Positions 29,864-38,877 of a stretch of 64,000 nucleotides of DNA are shown here, in pieces; positions within the stretch are counted from its first letter, which is position 1; the number at the start of each line of letters is the position of its first letter. This stretch comes from Thermoleophilaceae bacterium (GTDB lineage Bacteria > Actinomycetota > Thermoleophilia > Solirubrobacterales > Thermoleophilaceae), in contig JAUJNZ010000008.1 in the NCBI GenBank assembly GCA_030447905.1, positions 44,704-108,703 on the forward strand, in the 5' to 3' direction. The translations under genes were made by a program, and so were the position numbers. The notes under the pieces were generated by a model. The model saw only the letters and a program-made list of their open reading frames with translations, was not told where the DNA came from and did not search any database.

Positions 29864-31162
29864 CTAACCCTCCACCACCTCGCCTGTGCCCGAGAGGCGC
29901 TCGGCCGGTGGCAGCTCATCGCCGGCGCGCTCGCCGGGCAGCGGCTTTGCTCCGTTGGAGCCCGAGGAGACCTTCTCGACGGCGATTCGCGCGGCCTCGT
30001 GCATCGAGACAGAGCGGTCGCAGTACTCGACTCCGTAGCGGGCGAGGATCTTGAAGCCCTCCTCCTCCCAGGCGCCGGGGATGCGGAAGACGGCGATCTT
30101 CTCGGCGGGGTCGTGGCCGAGCTCGATGCAGGCCTTGATGACCCCGCGGGCGACGATGTCGACTCGGGTGTTCGAGACGATCGACATCATCACCGCGATC
30201 TTCTCGACACCGGGCTTCTGGAGCACGAGCTTCGTCAGGTTGGCCGCCTTGGAGACGCTCGGGTTGCCGCCGATCTCGCAGTAGTTGGCCGGTTGCCCGC
30301 CTTGGCGGCGGACGGCGTCGAACAGGGTCAGCGAGCCGCCGCCGGCGCCGATCACCAGACCAAGGTTGCCGTCGAACTCCGCCACGTTGCCGGCGACGCC
30401 GCGGTGGTCGACTGAGTCGATTCGCTCGCCCTCGATCTCGAACGGCGTCGCCTCGCGGGCCTCGCGCGTCTCGTCCTCGCCGACGCCGAGCTCTGCGAGC
30501 AGGGCCTTCTGGCGCGGACGGGCCTCGTTCTCCATGTCCATGTGCGCGTCGACGGCGACGAACGAGCCGTCCTCGAGCTTCGCGAGCGGGTTTATCTCGG
30601 CGAGGGTCATGTCGTACTTGACGAACAGCCGCGCGAGCGCCGAGAGGACCGGGGTAAGGCGCGTGAGGTCCCGCCCGGTGACGCCGGTCTGGGCGATCGC
30701 GTCCTTGGCGCGGAAGTCCATCTGGGGCAGAACTGTCGAGAAGTGGCCGCGGCCGATGTGCTCGGGGCGAGCCTCGGCGATCTCCTCGATGTCGATTCCG
30801 CCCATGTCCGAGAAAACGAAGGTCGGCAGCTTGCGCACGCCGTCGTAGATGACGCCCGCGTAGTACTCGTGGGCGATCGGGGCCCTGGCGGCGACGAGCA
30901 CGCCGCGCGGCACGTGACCGTTGATCTCGAGGCCGAGGATCTCGCGGGCGTGGGACTCGCACTCCTCAGGGCTATCGGCGAACCTGACTCCGCCGGCCTT
31001 CATACGCCCGCCGGTGAGGACCTGGGATTTGATGACCACCGGGCCGCCGACGTCCGCCGCGATCTTGCGGGCTTCCTCCGTTGTCGTCGCATGCCCCGAC
31101 TGGGTGATCGGGATCCGCTCGCGCCCGAGGATCCGGCGGGACTCGTACTCGAAAAGACGCAT
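29864..31162 (-). CDS. CoA ligase beta subunit, probably malate-CoA ligase (SucC family)
   Basis: The 432-residue ATP-grasp subunit pairs with the alpha subunit encoded immediately downstream. It shows MRLFEYESRRIL, VVIKSQVLTGGRMKAGGVRF, the metal-binding LAEINPLAKLEDG and VDAHMD, and the phosphohistidine-receiving loop LGLVIGAGGGSLTLFDAV followed by NYCEIGGNPS. It is slightly longer than usual because of a C-terminal tail rich in Gly, Pro and Glu. Context with the lyase points to malate thiokinase, which makes malyl-CoA from malate. Confidence 0.8.
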   Translation of the reverse strand: MRLFEYESRRILGRERIPITQSGHATTTEEARKIAADVGGPVVIKSQVLTGGRMKAGGVRFADSPEECESHAREILGLEINGHVPRGVLVAARAPIAHEYYAGVIYDGVRKLPTFVFSDMGGIDIEEIAEARPEHIGRGHFSTVLPQMDFRAKDAIAQTGVTGRDLTRLTPVLSALARLFVKYDMTLAEINPLAKLEDGSFVAVDAHMDMENEARPRQKALLAELGVGEDETREAREATPFEIEGERIDSVDHRGVAGNVAEFDGNLGLVIGAGGGSLTLFDAVRRQGGQPANYCEIGGNPSVSKAANLTKLVLQKPGVEKIAVMMSIVSNTRVDIVARGVIKACIELGHDPAEKIAVFRIPGAWEEEGFKILARYGVEYCDRSVSMHEAARIAVEKVSSGSNGAKPLPGERAGDELPPAERLSGTGEVVEG

Positions 31163-31245
31163 GGAGGAGGCGAGAATCTAGCGGGGGCCGTGGCCTACCC
31201 GGCTCCGGACGCGGAAGCCGCGCTAGGCCGCGCCCCGGTCACTGC

Positions 31246-32355
31246 TCACCTCGCCGTGGGCGCCGCCTCGCCCAGCTCCACGCCCGCCTCCTCGGGACTC
31301 TTGCCCTCGAGCCCGTACTCCTCGGCGAGGCCGGGGTCCTTGTGGGCGAGCATCTCGGCCAGGGAGACCATGACCTTGCACTGCTTCCAGGTGGCGTCGT
31401 CCTGCATCTTGCCGTCGATCATGTGCACCCCGCGGCCGTCCGGGATCGCCTCGATGACCTTCTTGGCGAACCGGACCTCCTCGGGGTCGGGGCTGAACAC
31501 CTTGCGCGCGACCTCGATCTGGCGTGGGTGGAGCGTCCAGGCGCCGACGCAACCCATCAGAAAGGCGGCGCGGAACTGGGCTTCGCAGCCGATGACGTCG
31601 CCGATGTCGCCGAACGGCCCGTAGAAGGGGAGGATCCCGGTGGCGGCGCAGGCGTCGACCATGCGGCCGATCGAGTAGTGCCAGAGGTCCTGCTGGGCGG
31701 ACCGCCGCGGCGCGTCGCCGTCGCGGGGATCGGGATCTTCGATCACGCGGTAGCCCGGGTGGCCGCCGCCGACGCGCGTCGTCTTCATGCGCCGCGAGGC
31801 GGCGAGGTCGGCGGGTCCGAAGCTCATCCCCTGCAGGCGCGGGCTCGCCGCCGCGATCTCCTCGAGGTTGGTCACCCCGAGCGCGGTCTCGAGGATGGCG
31901 TGCACGAGGATCGGCTTCGAGACGCCGTGCCGTGACTCGAGCTGGGCGAGCAGGCGGTCGACGTAGTGGATGTCCCATGCGCCCTCGACCTTGGGGACCA
32001 TGATCACCTCGAGGCGCTGGCCGAGCTCGCCGACGAGAAGCATGAGGTCGTCGAGCACCCACGGCGACTCGAGGGCGTTGACCCGCGTCCACAGCGCCGC
32101 CTCGCCGAAGTCGACCTCGCGGCCGAGCTTGACGAGCCCCTCGCGCGCGGCCACCTTGCGGTCGACCGGTACTGCGTCCTCGAGGTTGCCCAGGAGGACG
32201 TCGCACTGGCGGGCGAGCTCGGGGAGCTTGCCGGACATCTTCTCGTTCGAGGGGTCGAAGAAGTGGATCATTCGCGCCGGCTTGACGGGGATCTCGAGCG
32301 GGGGACAAGGGGCGCCGGCGGCGAGTGGGACGGCGAAGGTGCGGGGGTTGCGCAA
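31246..32355 (-). CDS. Malyl-CoA / beta-methylmalyl-CoA lyase-like enzyme (CitE/HpcH family)
   Basis: The 369-residue TIM-barrel lyase is predicted to cleave malyl-CoA to acetyl-CoA and glyoxylate, or to act in reverse. It has [10 protein letters not shown], the metal-site Glu/Asp of [41 protein letters not shown], the [10 protein letters not shown] strand and the closing [15 protein letters not shown] motif. TTG 32355 was chosen: AGGAG lies six bases upstream, whereas the longer open frame to 32535 runs through the divergent promoter. It heads the operon with the CoA-ligase pair; the 83-base gap before the next gene shows nothing notable. Confidence 0.82.
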   Translation of the reverse strand: MRNPRTFAVPLAAGAPCPPLEIPVKPARMIHFFDPSNEKMSGKLPELARQCDVLLGNLEDAVPVDRKVAAREGLVKLGREVDFGEAALWTRVNALESPWVLDDLMLLVGELGQRLEVIMVPKVEGAWDIHYVDRLLAQLESRHGVSKPILVHAILETALGVTNLEEIAAASPRLQGMSFGPADLAASRRMKTTRVGGGHPGYRVIEDPDPRDGDAPRRSAQQDLWHYSIGRMVDACAATGILPFYGPFGDIGDVIGCEAQFRAAFLMGCVGAWTLHPRQIEVARKVFSPDPEEVRFAKKVIEAIPDGRGVHMIDGKMQDDATWKQCKVMVSLAEMLAHKDPGLAEEYGLEGKSPEEAGVELGEAAPTAR

Positions 32356-32480
32356 GGGGTCTCCTGAAATCGATCGAGCGGGGCGCCGCGCGGCGGGCGC
32401 GCGGCGGGCGCCCCAAAGGTACCGACGGTTAGGCTTGACCGCCGCCTTTTCCCGCCCCCGACGAGATCTCCGAGGACCAG

Positions 32481-33017
32481 ATGACCGACACCGCCGCCCC
32501 CGCTCTCGAGACGAGCCAGGCCGCCCGCGAGGCATCCGGCGCGCGCCAGTACGGCCGCTACCTCGAGGAGTTCGAGGTCGGCGCCGTTTACAAGCACTGG
32601 CCGGCCAAGACCGTGACCGAGGCCGACGACCACCTCTTCTGCCTGATCACGATGAATCATCACCCGCTGCACATAAACGACGTCTACGCAGCGCACTCCC
32701 AGCAGGGCCGGAACGTCGTGGTGGGGCCGCTCGTCTACTCGTTGATGCTCGGGATGTCGGTGGGCGATGTCTCCGGCAAGGCGATCGCCAACCTGGCCAC
32801 GGAGGAGCTCGAGCACCCTGCCCCTCTGTTCCACGGCGACACGCTGTTCGCCGAGAGCGAGGTGCTCGAGGTGACGCCGTCGCGCTCAAAGCAGGATCGC
32901 GGAGTGGTGAAGGTTCGCACCGACGCGTACAAGCAGGACGGCACGCTCGTGGCGACCTTCCGGCGCAGTGTTCTCGTGCCGCGGCAAGCGGTGGGGAGCC
33001 CGGAGGAGGAAGCGTAG
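32481..33017 (+). CDS. MaoC-family hydratase
   Basis: The 178-residue hot-dog-fold protein has the MaoC core: [36 protein letters not shown] with the catalytic-type Asp and His region, [17 protein letters not shown], and [16 protein letters not shown]. It is divergent from the malyl-CoA lyase type gene (125-base shared promoter region). CitE-like lyase plus MaoC hydratase pairs are known in mesaconyl-CoA/methylmalyl-CoA and related short-chain CoA routes, so hydration of an enoyl-CoA in the same pathway is likely. The exact substrate is not visible. Confidence 0.8.
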   Translation: MTDTAAPALETSQAAREASGARQYGRYLEEFEVGAVYKHWPAKTVTEADDHLFCLITMNHHPLHINDVYAAHSQQGRNVVVGPLVYSLMLGMSVGDVSGKAIANLATEELEHPAPLFHGDTLFAESEVLEVTPSRSKQDRGVVKVRTDAYKQDGTLVATFRRSVLVPRQAVGSPEEEA

Positions 33018-33149
33018 GCGCTGACGGCGAAGCCACTCGAGGGATTGCTCCCGTCCCGTGGCGCCCGCGCCGACGTTCACGAAGTCCCCGCAATAGCGGG
33101 AGTGGCGAACAGGGTCGATCTCGTGCCCCAGCGCGTAAACGTGGACGAC
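33018..33149 (-). pseudogene. N-terminal fragment of a second ATP-grasp ligase
   Basis: On the minus strand this gap encodes VHVYALGHEIDPVRHSRYC followed by GDFVNVGAGATGREQSLEWLRR. That aligns without gaps to VYALGAGDDPVRASRHCREF-ADVGAG in the ATP-grasp ligase at 26611-27813. The fragment is only about 45 residues long, has no start codon and runs out where the MaoC gene begins. It sits directly downstream of a FemAB-like gene, the same gene order seen at 22859-24620, so it looks like the remains of a duplicated FemAB/ATP-grasp pair. Confidence 0.65.
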
Positions 33150-33155
33150 GTGGAC

Positions 33156-34286
33156 TTAAGGCCCGCGGTCGATGAGCCACGCGCTCACCTTGGGCGCCCG
33201 ACCAGGCAGGCGACGCGACCCCATCGCGCCGCGGATAGCTGCCCGACCCGCAGGCGTGCGGGGTAAGGCGATCGTCTCGAGGGAGGTCTCGCCGTTGGCG
33301 AACCGCGCCTTGTACGGCTCGTCGCCCAACAGGAGACGGTACTCGGCCAGGCCGCCGACGCATGCGTCGCGAATCGTGTGTGCCATCAGCACGAAGCCGA
33401 TCGAGGCCTGCTCCCAAGCTGGATCGCGGCCCGCCTGGTAGTACCAGTCGACGCCGGCGAATCGGAATCCGTACCAGGCTGCGATCGGCCGCCCCCCGAT
33501 CTCCGCAAGCCACAACCGCAGCCATCCGCGCGCCAGGGCGGCCCGGGCGAACGAGCGGTGAAACGCGCGCCTGGCCGGGGAGAACGCCTGCGATTCGTGC
33601 GCCCATCGCTGCTCGTGCAGGCGAAAGAGGTGCTCGAGGTCGTCTGCGAGTCGTGCCGGGTCGTCGGCCAGGCGGTAGCTGACTCCGTGCTCCCGAACGA
33701 GCTTCCGTTCGCGCCGGCGCACCTGCTGGCGGAAGTTCGCGCTGCGGGAGGCGAGCAGCTCTTCCCAGCTCATGCCGTCGAGACGGAGCACCGGGCTCGG
33801 TTCGGTCCGCACGACCGTACCTCCGAGGTGGGAACGCCACCTGTGCTCGGCGGCAAGACGCTCCACGAGCACGAGATCGACCCGACCGGGGATCGAGTCG
33901 ATCGCCTGGCCAAATGCCCGCCCGACCGCCGAGCGGTCGCCGGGCGCGCAGATCGGACCAAGGAGGTCAGCCGGGCCGTGACCGATGAACCGCACGGTCT
34001 TGAACGGCGCCTTCGAGGACGAGCAGAGCGGCAGGATCCCCACGATCGATCCATCCCGTGCCCGGCACGCGCGCACGAGCAACCGGTGGTTGCGGCCAAG
34101 CTCTGCCGCCCACGCCGATGCCCATTCCCAGGTCGCGAAGACGTTGCCGCTGGCTTCGGCCAGGCGTTGCCAGTCGCTGCGCAGAGCGTCGAGGTCGTCG
34201 ACGCTCTCCACGCACAGCTCCTCCGGCTCGGCGCCAGATGCGGCTGAAGCGGAGGCGCGAGCGGTCCGCTGCGCCTCCTCCGACAC
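33156..34286 (-). CDS. FemAB-like (CelD/BioF2 type) GNAT acyltransferase
   Basis: The 376-residue protein is a double-GNAT-fold acyltransferase. It shows the N-terminal WQRLAEASGNVFATWEWASAWAAELG segment, the central RSANFRQQVRRRERKLVREHG basic helix, and the C-terminal AWYGFRFAGVDWYYQAGRDPAWEQASIGFVL core. Relatives occur in exopolysaccharide clusters, where they are thought to add acyl or aminoacyl groups to the polymer or its precursors. It faces a second, divergent family member at 34379. The N-terminal 25 residues are Ala/Glu-rich and may not be structured. Confidence 0.8.
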   Translation of the reverse strand: MSEEAQRTARASASAASGAEPEELCVESVDDLDALRSDWQRLAEASGNVFATWEWASAWAAELGRNHRLLVRACRARDGSIVGILPLCSSSKAPFKTVRFIGHGPADLLGPICAPGDRSAVGRAFGQAIDSIPGRVDLVLVERLAAEHRWRSHLGGTVVRTEPSPVLRLDGMSWEELLASRSANFRQQVRRRERKLVREHGVSYRLADDPARLADDLEHLFRLHEQRWAHESQAFSPARRAFHRSFARAALARGWLRLWLAEIGGRPIAAWYGFRFAGVDWYYQAGRDPAWEQASIGFVLMAHTIRDACVGGLAEYRLLLGDEPYKARFANGETSLETIALPRTPAGRAAIRGAMGSRRLPGRAPKVSAWLIDRGP

Positions 34287-34378
34287 GTAGCGAGCATAGT
34301 CACGCGCCGTGGCTCGGCGGGCCGTCGGCGAGCGTTGAGGTGCGAAACCTCAAGCCGAACGCCGAACGCCCGGATAGG

Positions 34379-35458
34379 GTGACCGGCGTGCCGGAGCTCC
34401 GCCTCGAGTGGATCGTCGACGAGCACCGTTTTGCCGCCGTCGAGGCGGCATGGGACCTGCTCGCGGCCAAGGAACCGAGCCCCTTCGCGCGTCATGCGTG
34501 GTTCGCGCATTGGTGGCGGGCGTTCGCCGTGGACGCGTCGCTAAGAGTCTGCGTGCTCTGGGAGGGCGACACCCTGGTGGGAGCGGCTCCGCTTGTTGGC
34601 GAGTCGCGCAGGCTCACCGCCATGGTCAACGACCACACCCCGCTCTACGCGCCGTTCGCTCGCGACGAACGGGTGCTGGCGGCCCTCGCCGAGGCCGTGA
34701 TGGGGACGGGCTCCGGCGAGGTGGAGCTGGGTGCGCTTCCCTCCGACGGCGAGGTGCTCAGGCGCCTCCGACGGGCGAGCGACGAGGCGGGGCGCAGCGC
34801 GGTGGAGGAGCCCCAGCACGTCTCGCCTTTCGTCGACATGTCGGGCAGCTTCGAGCAGTTCAAGGCCGAGAGCAAGCCGCGCTGGGGAGCGCCGCTCGAG
34901 CGCTTTCGGCGCAAGATGGGACGCGAGCACGGCGCGACGTTCTCGCTCGCCGAGTCGCCCGTCGACCTCGACCGAGAGCTCGAGCGCGGTCTGCGCGTCG
35001 AGTCGAGCGGATGGAAGGGCCGAGCCGGGACCTCCATCCTCTCCCAGGCGAGCACCGCCTCCTTCTACCGCTCCGTCGCCCGCGCCTACCACGGCTTCGG
35101 AGAGCTGAAGCTGTCGGGGATCTCGCTGGACGGGCAGTTGGTGGCCTTCGACATGTCCCTGCTTCACAACAACCGGCTCTGGCTCCTCAAGACCGGCTTC
35201 GACGAGTCCTATCGCCGCCTCGCGCCCGGGCTCGTGCTACGGCTCTCGATCATCGAGCGGGGCTTCGAGCTCGGCCTGGCGGGACACGAGTTGCTAGGCG
35301 ACGACTCGGAGTGGAAGCGCAAGTTCGCCAACGGGCACCGGGCGCACTGTCGACTTCGGGCGTACCGGGCCCGACCCGCTCCGATGTTCCGCTATGCCTA
35401 CCGGCGCTGGACCCGCCCTCGCCTGCGGCGCATGTACCACCGCGTGCGAAGCCGTTGA
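34379..35458 (+). CDS. FemAB-like (CelD/BioF2 type) GNAT acyltransferase
   Basis: The 359-residue protein resembles the divergent neighbour: AAWDLLAAKEPSPFARHAWFAHWW, SKPRWGAPLERFRRKMGREHG, GISLDGQLVAFDMSLLHNNRLWLLKTGFDESYRRLAPG, and LLGDDSEWKRKFANG. GTG 34379 or 34388 can start it; neither has a strong ribosome binding site. Its 3' end overlaps the convergent glycosyltransferase gene by 61 bases. It is probably an acyl decoration enzyme of the polysaccharide locus. Confidence 0.78.
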   Translation: MTGVPELRLEWIVDEHRFAAVEAAWDLLAAKEPSPFARHAWFAHWWRAFAVDASLRVCVLWEGDTLVGAAPLVGESRRLTAMVNDHTPLYAPFARDERVLAALAEAVMGTGSGEVELGALPSDGEVLRRLRRASDEAGRSAVEEPQHVSPFVDMSGSFEQFKAESKPRWGAPLERFRRKMGREHGATFSLAESPVDLDRELERGLRVESSGWKGRAGTSILSQASTASFYRSVARAYHGFGELKLSGISLDGQLVAFDMSLLHNNRLWLLKTGFDESYRRLAPGLVLRLSIIERGFELGLAGHELLGDDSEWKRKFANGHRAHCRLRAYRARPAPMFRYAYRRWTRPRLRRMYHRVRSR

Positions 35459-36672
35459 GCGCCACTTCCTGGGGAGCGCGGGCCCTCCCCCGCCCTCGAG
35501 ACCTGGCCATAGCACTCGAGCAGCGCCCGCTCCGACTGGTCCCACGACAGCGTGGTCTCGACGCGCCTGCGACCCTCGCGCCCCATCCGCTCGCGCGCGC
35601 CGGGGTCGTCGAGCAGACCGGCGATGCGCTCGGCGAAATCCCGCTCGTCGTTCGGCTGCGCATAGACGGCCGCCTGTGCCGCCGAGACCCGGGCCTCTCG
35701 CAGATCGAACGAGACGATCGGCTTGCTCATCGCCATGTACTCCATGATCTTGTTCATCGTCGAGGCGTCGTTCAGGGGGTTGAGAGGGTCTGGGGACAGG
35801 CAGACGTCAGCACTAGAGAGGTGGCGCAGGACATCGTCGTCCGAAACGCGGCCCGTGAACGTCACGTGGTCCGTAAGACCGAGCTCGCGAGCGAGGACGA
35901 CCAGCGAGGGATACTCGTCCCCCGAACCCACGAAGACGGCGTGCCAGTCGCGGCGATCGAGTTCGTCTCGCAGGCAGGAGAGCGCGCGCAAGGCGTAGTC
36001 GACCCCGTCTTGAGGTCCCATCACGCCCAGGTAACAGAGCAGGTTCGACTTCCCGCGCTTTAGCGAGGGGTCCGGGGGTACGGGAACGAACCGGTCGAGG
36101 CGCGGCCCGCTGCGGACGACGAACACCTGCTCGGGCGACTTGCCCCCACGCGAGAGCGCGGCGGCGCGGTAGGTCTCGTTGGTGGCGATCACCACGTCTG
36201 CGAGCCGAAACGTGATCCGCTCGAGCGCGAGCAACGCCCGGTGAACTGGGCCTGGCCCGCGGTCGAAGCGCGACAGGTACAGCTCGGGAACGAGATCGTG
36301 GTGGTCGAAGACGATCCGCGCCCCCGCAAGCTTGTGGGGCAGGGCGGCGAGGAAGAGAAGGTCGGGCGGGTTGCAGATGTGAACGACGTCGAAGCGACCC
36401 AGCCGCAACCCGAGGACCATCATCCGCAGCAGGGCGGCGCCGTACTCGCGCCCGTAGCCGAGAGGCCCACCGGTGGCCGGGCGCAGGGGAAACCGATGGA
36501 TCCGGACGCCTTCGAGCTCCGCATAGGCCTCGGTGTCATGGCGCTCGCCTCGCGGGCAGACGACGCTAACGTCGTACCCCGCGGCGGCGAGGGCGCGGCT
36601 CTCCTGCCACACCCGCCGGTCGAACGGGACGGACAGGTTCTCGACGAGGACGAGGACCCGGCTACCAGCCAA
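35398..36672 (-). CDS. Glycosyltransferase family 4
   Basis: This is a GT-B glycosyltransferase. The acceptor domain starts VLVLVENLSVPFDRRVWQES, and the donor domain shows YLGVMGPQDGVDYALRAL, FTGRVSDDDVLRHLSSADVCLSP, and the ADP/UDP/GDP-sugar loop NDASTMNKIMEYMAMSKPIV in place of the usual EGxP motif. It is the last gene of a tightly overlapping four-gene operon (11-base overlap with the dehydrogenase gene). Donor sugar cannot be told. The GDP-sugar dehydrogenase next to it makes a uronic acid donor conceivable. Confidence 0.88.
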   Translation of the reverse strand: MAGSRVLVLVENLSVPFDRRVWQESRALAAAGYDVSVVCPRGERHDTEAYAELEGVRIHRFPLRPATGGPLGYGREYGAALLRMMVLGLRLGRFDVVHICNPPDLLFLAALPHKLAGARIVFDHHDLVPELYLSRFDRGPGPVHRALLALERITFRLADVVIATNETYRAAALSRGGKSPEQVFVVRSGPRLDRFVPVPPDPSLKRGKSNLLCYLGVMGPQDGVDYALRALSCLRDELDRRDWHAVFVGSGDEYPSLVVLARELGLTDHVTFTGRVSDDDVLRHLSSADVCLSPDPLNPLNDASTMNKIMEYMAMSKPIVSFDLREARVSAAQAAVYAQPNDERDFAERIAGLLDDPGARERMGREGRRRVETTLSWDQSERALLECYGQVSRAGEGPRSPGSGAQRLRTRWYMRRRRGRVQRR

Positions 36673-37981
36673 CGCCCACGTACCCGGGCTGACCGCGGCG
36701 CTCCTCCGATCCGGGCAGGCGAACGAGGTCGACGATCAGCGAATCGCCGTCCGCACGCGCCAGGGCCTCGACGACCTCGGGCTCCCTGGTCCCGACGATG
36801 CAGACCTCCGCGTGGTCGACGACCTCCGCAGGGGATTCGGCCAGGAGACGGCTGAGGTGGGGGAGGTGCGCATCGAGGTATTCGCGGTTAGACCCGACGA
36901 GGCGAGACAGGGCGACGGTGCCGTCGTACACGCGGAGCTCATAGCCCTTGCCGAGGAGCCGTTCGGTGAGGTCGACGAGCGGACTTTCCCGCAAATCATC
37001 GGTCCCCGACTTGAACGCCAGGCCGAGAACGCCCACCCGGCGCCGGCCCGAGGCGGCGATGAGCTCGAAGGTCCGGCGCAGGTGCGCCTCGTTCGAGGCG
37101 AGCACGCTGCTCAGGATCGGCACCTCGACGTCCTTCCGGCCGGCCTGATGGACGATCGCCCGCAGGTCCTTGGGAAGGCACGACCCGCCGAAGGCGAAGC
37201 CGGGGGACAAGTAGGCGGAGCTGATGTTGAGTTTCGTATCGGAGCGAAAGACCTCCATGAGCTCGTGCGAGTCGAGGCCCAGGCTCCGCGACAGAGCCCC
37301 GATCTCGTTGGCGAACCCCACCTTGAGCGCGTGAAAGGCGTTGTCGGCGTACTTGATCATTTCGGCGATCTGCAGCGGAAGGCGGAAGCGAGGGCCGGGC
37401 AGGCCGTCGTAAAGCCTCGCCACCGGTTCGCCGCTCTCCTCGTCGAGCTCTCCGACGACGGTCTTCGGAGGGTCGTGGAAGTCGCACACGCTAGTCCCCT
37501 CGCGCAGGAACTCGGGATTGACGCACACGCCGAAGTCGCGGCCTGCGGTCCGGCCGGAGGCGCGCTCGAGCAGCGGCACGAGCCGCTCCTCGCAGGTTCC
37601 CGGGAGCATCGTGCTCCGAAAAGCGACGGTATGGCGCCCTTCTTTCTCCGCTAGTGCGGCACCGATCTGCTCGCTGACACGCTCGACGAATGCCGTGTCG
37701 ATGCCACCGTTGGGAGCCGAGGGCGTGCCCACGCAGACGAGCGAGAGCTCGGAGCTCCGAACCGCCTCAGCGGCGTCGTCCGTCGCGCGCAACGCTCCCG
37801 AGCCGACCGCCTCCGCCGTGAGCGCCCCCAGGCGATCCTCGACCACCGGAGCCTCGCCGCGGTTGATCCTCTCGACCTTCCCGGGATCAACGTCGACCCC
37901 GACGACCTCGTGTCCGCGTGCGGCGAAGCACGCCGCCGAAACACACCCGACGTACCCGAGCCCGAAGACGCTCAGCTTCAT
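36662..37981 (-). CDS. GDP-mannose 6-dehydrogenase-like nucleotide-sugar dehydrogenase (AlgD family)
   Basis: It oxidises a nucleotide sugar to the uronic acid with two NAD+. The 439-residue protein begins MKLSVFGLGYVGCVSAACFA and has RSTMLPGT, NPEFLREGT, PPKTVVGELD, EMIKYADNAFHALKVGFANEIG, and catalytic Cys268 in GFAFGGSCLPKD. GLAFKSGTDDLRESPLV and a terminal GVGW complete it. Length, Cys268 position and the TVxGELD motif fit AlgD-type GDP-mannose dehydrogenases better than UDP-glucose dehydrogenases; this is judged from memory of the families. ATG 37981 overlaps the previous stop by four bases. The product would be GDP-mannuronate. Confidence 0.85.
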   Translation of the reverse strand: MKLSVFGLGYVGCVSAACFAARGHEVVGVDVDPGKVERINRGEAPVVEDRLGALTAEAVGSGALRATDDAAEAVRSSELSLVCVGTPSAPNGGIDTAFVERVSEQIGAALAEKEGRHTVAFRSTMLPGTCEERLVPLLERASGRTAGRDFGVCVNPEFLREGTSVCDFHDPPKTVVGELDEESGEPVARLYDGLPGPRFRLPLQIAEMIKYADNAFHALKVGFANEIGALSRSLGLDSHELMEVFRSDTKLNISSAYLSPGFAFGGSCLPKDLRAIVHQAGRKDVEVPILSSVLASNEAHLRRTFELIAASGRRRVGVLGLAFKSGTDDLRESPLVDLTERLLGKGYELRVYDGTVALSRLVGSNREYLDAHLPHLSRLLAESPAEVVDHAEVCIVGTREPEVVEALARADGDSLIVDLVRLPGSEERRGQPGYVGVGW

Positions 37982-38877
37982 GAGCGGCCGGACTCTCGAT
38001 CGCGTGAGGCCATCGAGGTCGACCCCCACCCTGACCGGTCGGTGATCGGGGCCGCTGCGGGTGTGCCGCTCGGCTGCGGACCGTCGCGTCGCGAACGAAC
38101 TCGGTCCAGCGTGTCCTTCCACGGCGAGAGGACGATGCGCCGTCCCGGGGGCGAGAGCTTGAGAGAGAAGCGCGCTCCGTCGTCGCGGTGGTCAACGGCT
38201 ACGCGCGGGATGCTTAGGATGTCGTCGGGCTGACCGCGGTCGTTGCGGACGCTGAAGGCGAAGCGGTAACCGGCGGCCGCGGCGGCGTCCGCCACGCGAG
38301 CGTCCCACTCGCCGAAGGGATATGCGAGCACGTCGCATCGCCCGAGCCGCTCGCGCACACGCGAGCGCGAGTCGTGGAGCTCCTGCCGCAGGCCTTCGTC
38401 TCCGAGCCGGGTGAGGTGGGCATGGGAGCAGGTGTGGCTGCCGAACTCGATACCCGCTGCGGCCATCTCCTCGACCATCGGCCAGCTGAGCGACCGCATG
38501 ATCTGCGGGTACGCCGCTGCATGTCCTCTCACCTCCGGCCAGGCGAACGCGGCCTGCCGGTCGACGAGATCCGGGAGAACGAAGACGATCGCCGGCCACC
38601 CATACTCACGGAGCAGTGGAAATGCGCTAGTGAAGTTGTCGACATAGCCGTCATCGAAGGTGAGGAAGACCTGCGGGGTGCTGAGGCGCCGCCCCGAGGC
38701 GAGCGCGTCGAGGGTGGGCCGGCCGCCCGGGGCCCAGCCTCGCCGCCCAAGCGCGGCGAGCTGGCGTTCGAACAACTCCGGGGACAGCGACAGGAACGGA
38801 GGACCACCCTCGGCGATCGAGTGGTAGCACAGGAATGCCGCCCGGCGCGTACGGTTGCTCATCGCCCGGGGCGTCAT
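37978..38877 (-). CDS. Polysaccharide deacetylase (NodB homology domain)
   Basis: The 299-residue protein has the carbohydrate esterase family 4 motifs: CYHSI, the metal/catalytic TFDDGYVDNF, the zinc-binding SHTCSHAHLTRL, and YPFGEWD. There is no signal peptide, so it acts in the cytoplasm or on a lipid-linked intermediate, as in other exopolysaccharide loci. Overlaps at both ends (ATGA with the neighbouring genes) show that it is translated within the operon. The last 50 residues are Arg/Ser/Pro-rich and may be a disordered tail. Confidence 0.87.
   Translation of the reverse strand: MTPRAMSNRTRRAAFLCYHSIAEGGPPFLSLSPELFERQLAALGRRGWAPGGRPTLDALASGRRLSTPQVFLTFDDGYVDNFTSAFPLLREYGWPAIVFVLPDLVDRQAAFAWPEVRGHAAAYPQIMRSLSWPMVEEMAAAGIEFGSHTCSHAHLTRLGDEGLRQELHDSRSRVRERLGRCDVLAYPFGEWDARVADAAAAAGYRFAFSVRNDRGQPDDILSIPRVAVDHRDDGARFSLKLSPPGRRIVLSPWKDTLDRVRSRRDGPQPSGTPAAAPITDRSGWGSTSMASRDRESGRS

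Noticed and set aside
29999-31624. Plus-strand frames antisense to the CoA-ligase genes
   Set aside because: Shadows of well-supported SucC/SucD-like genes.
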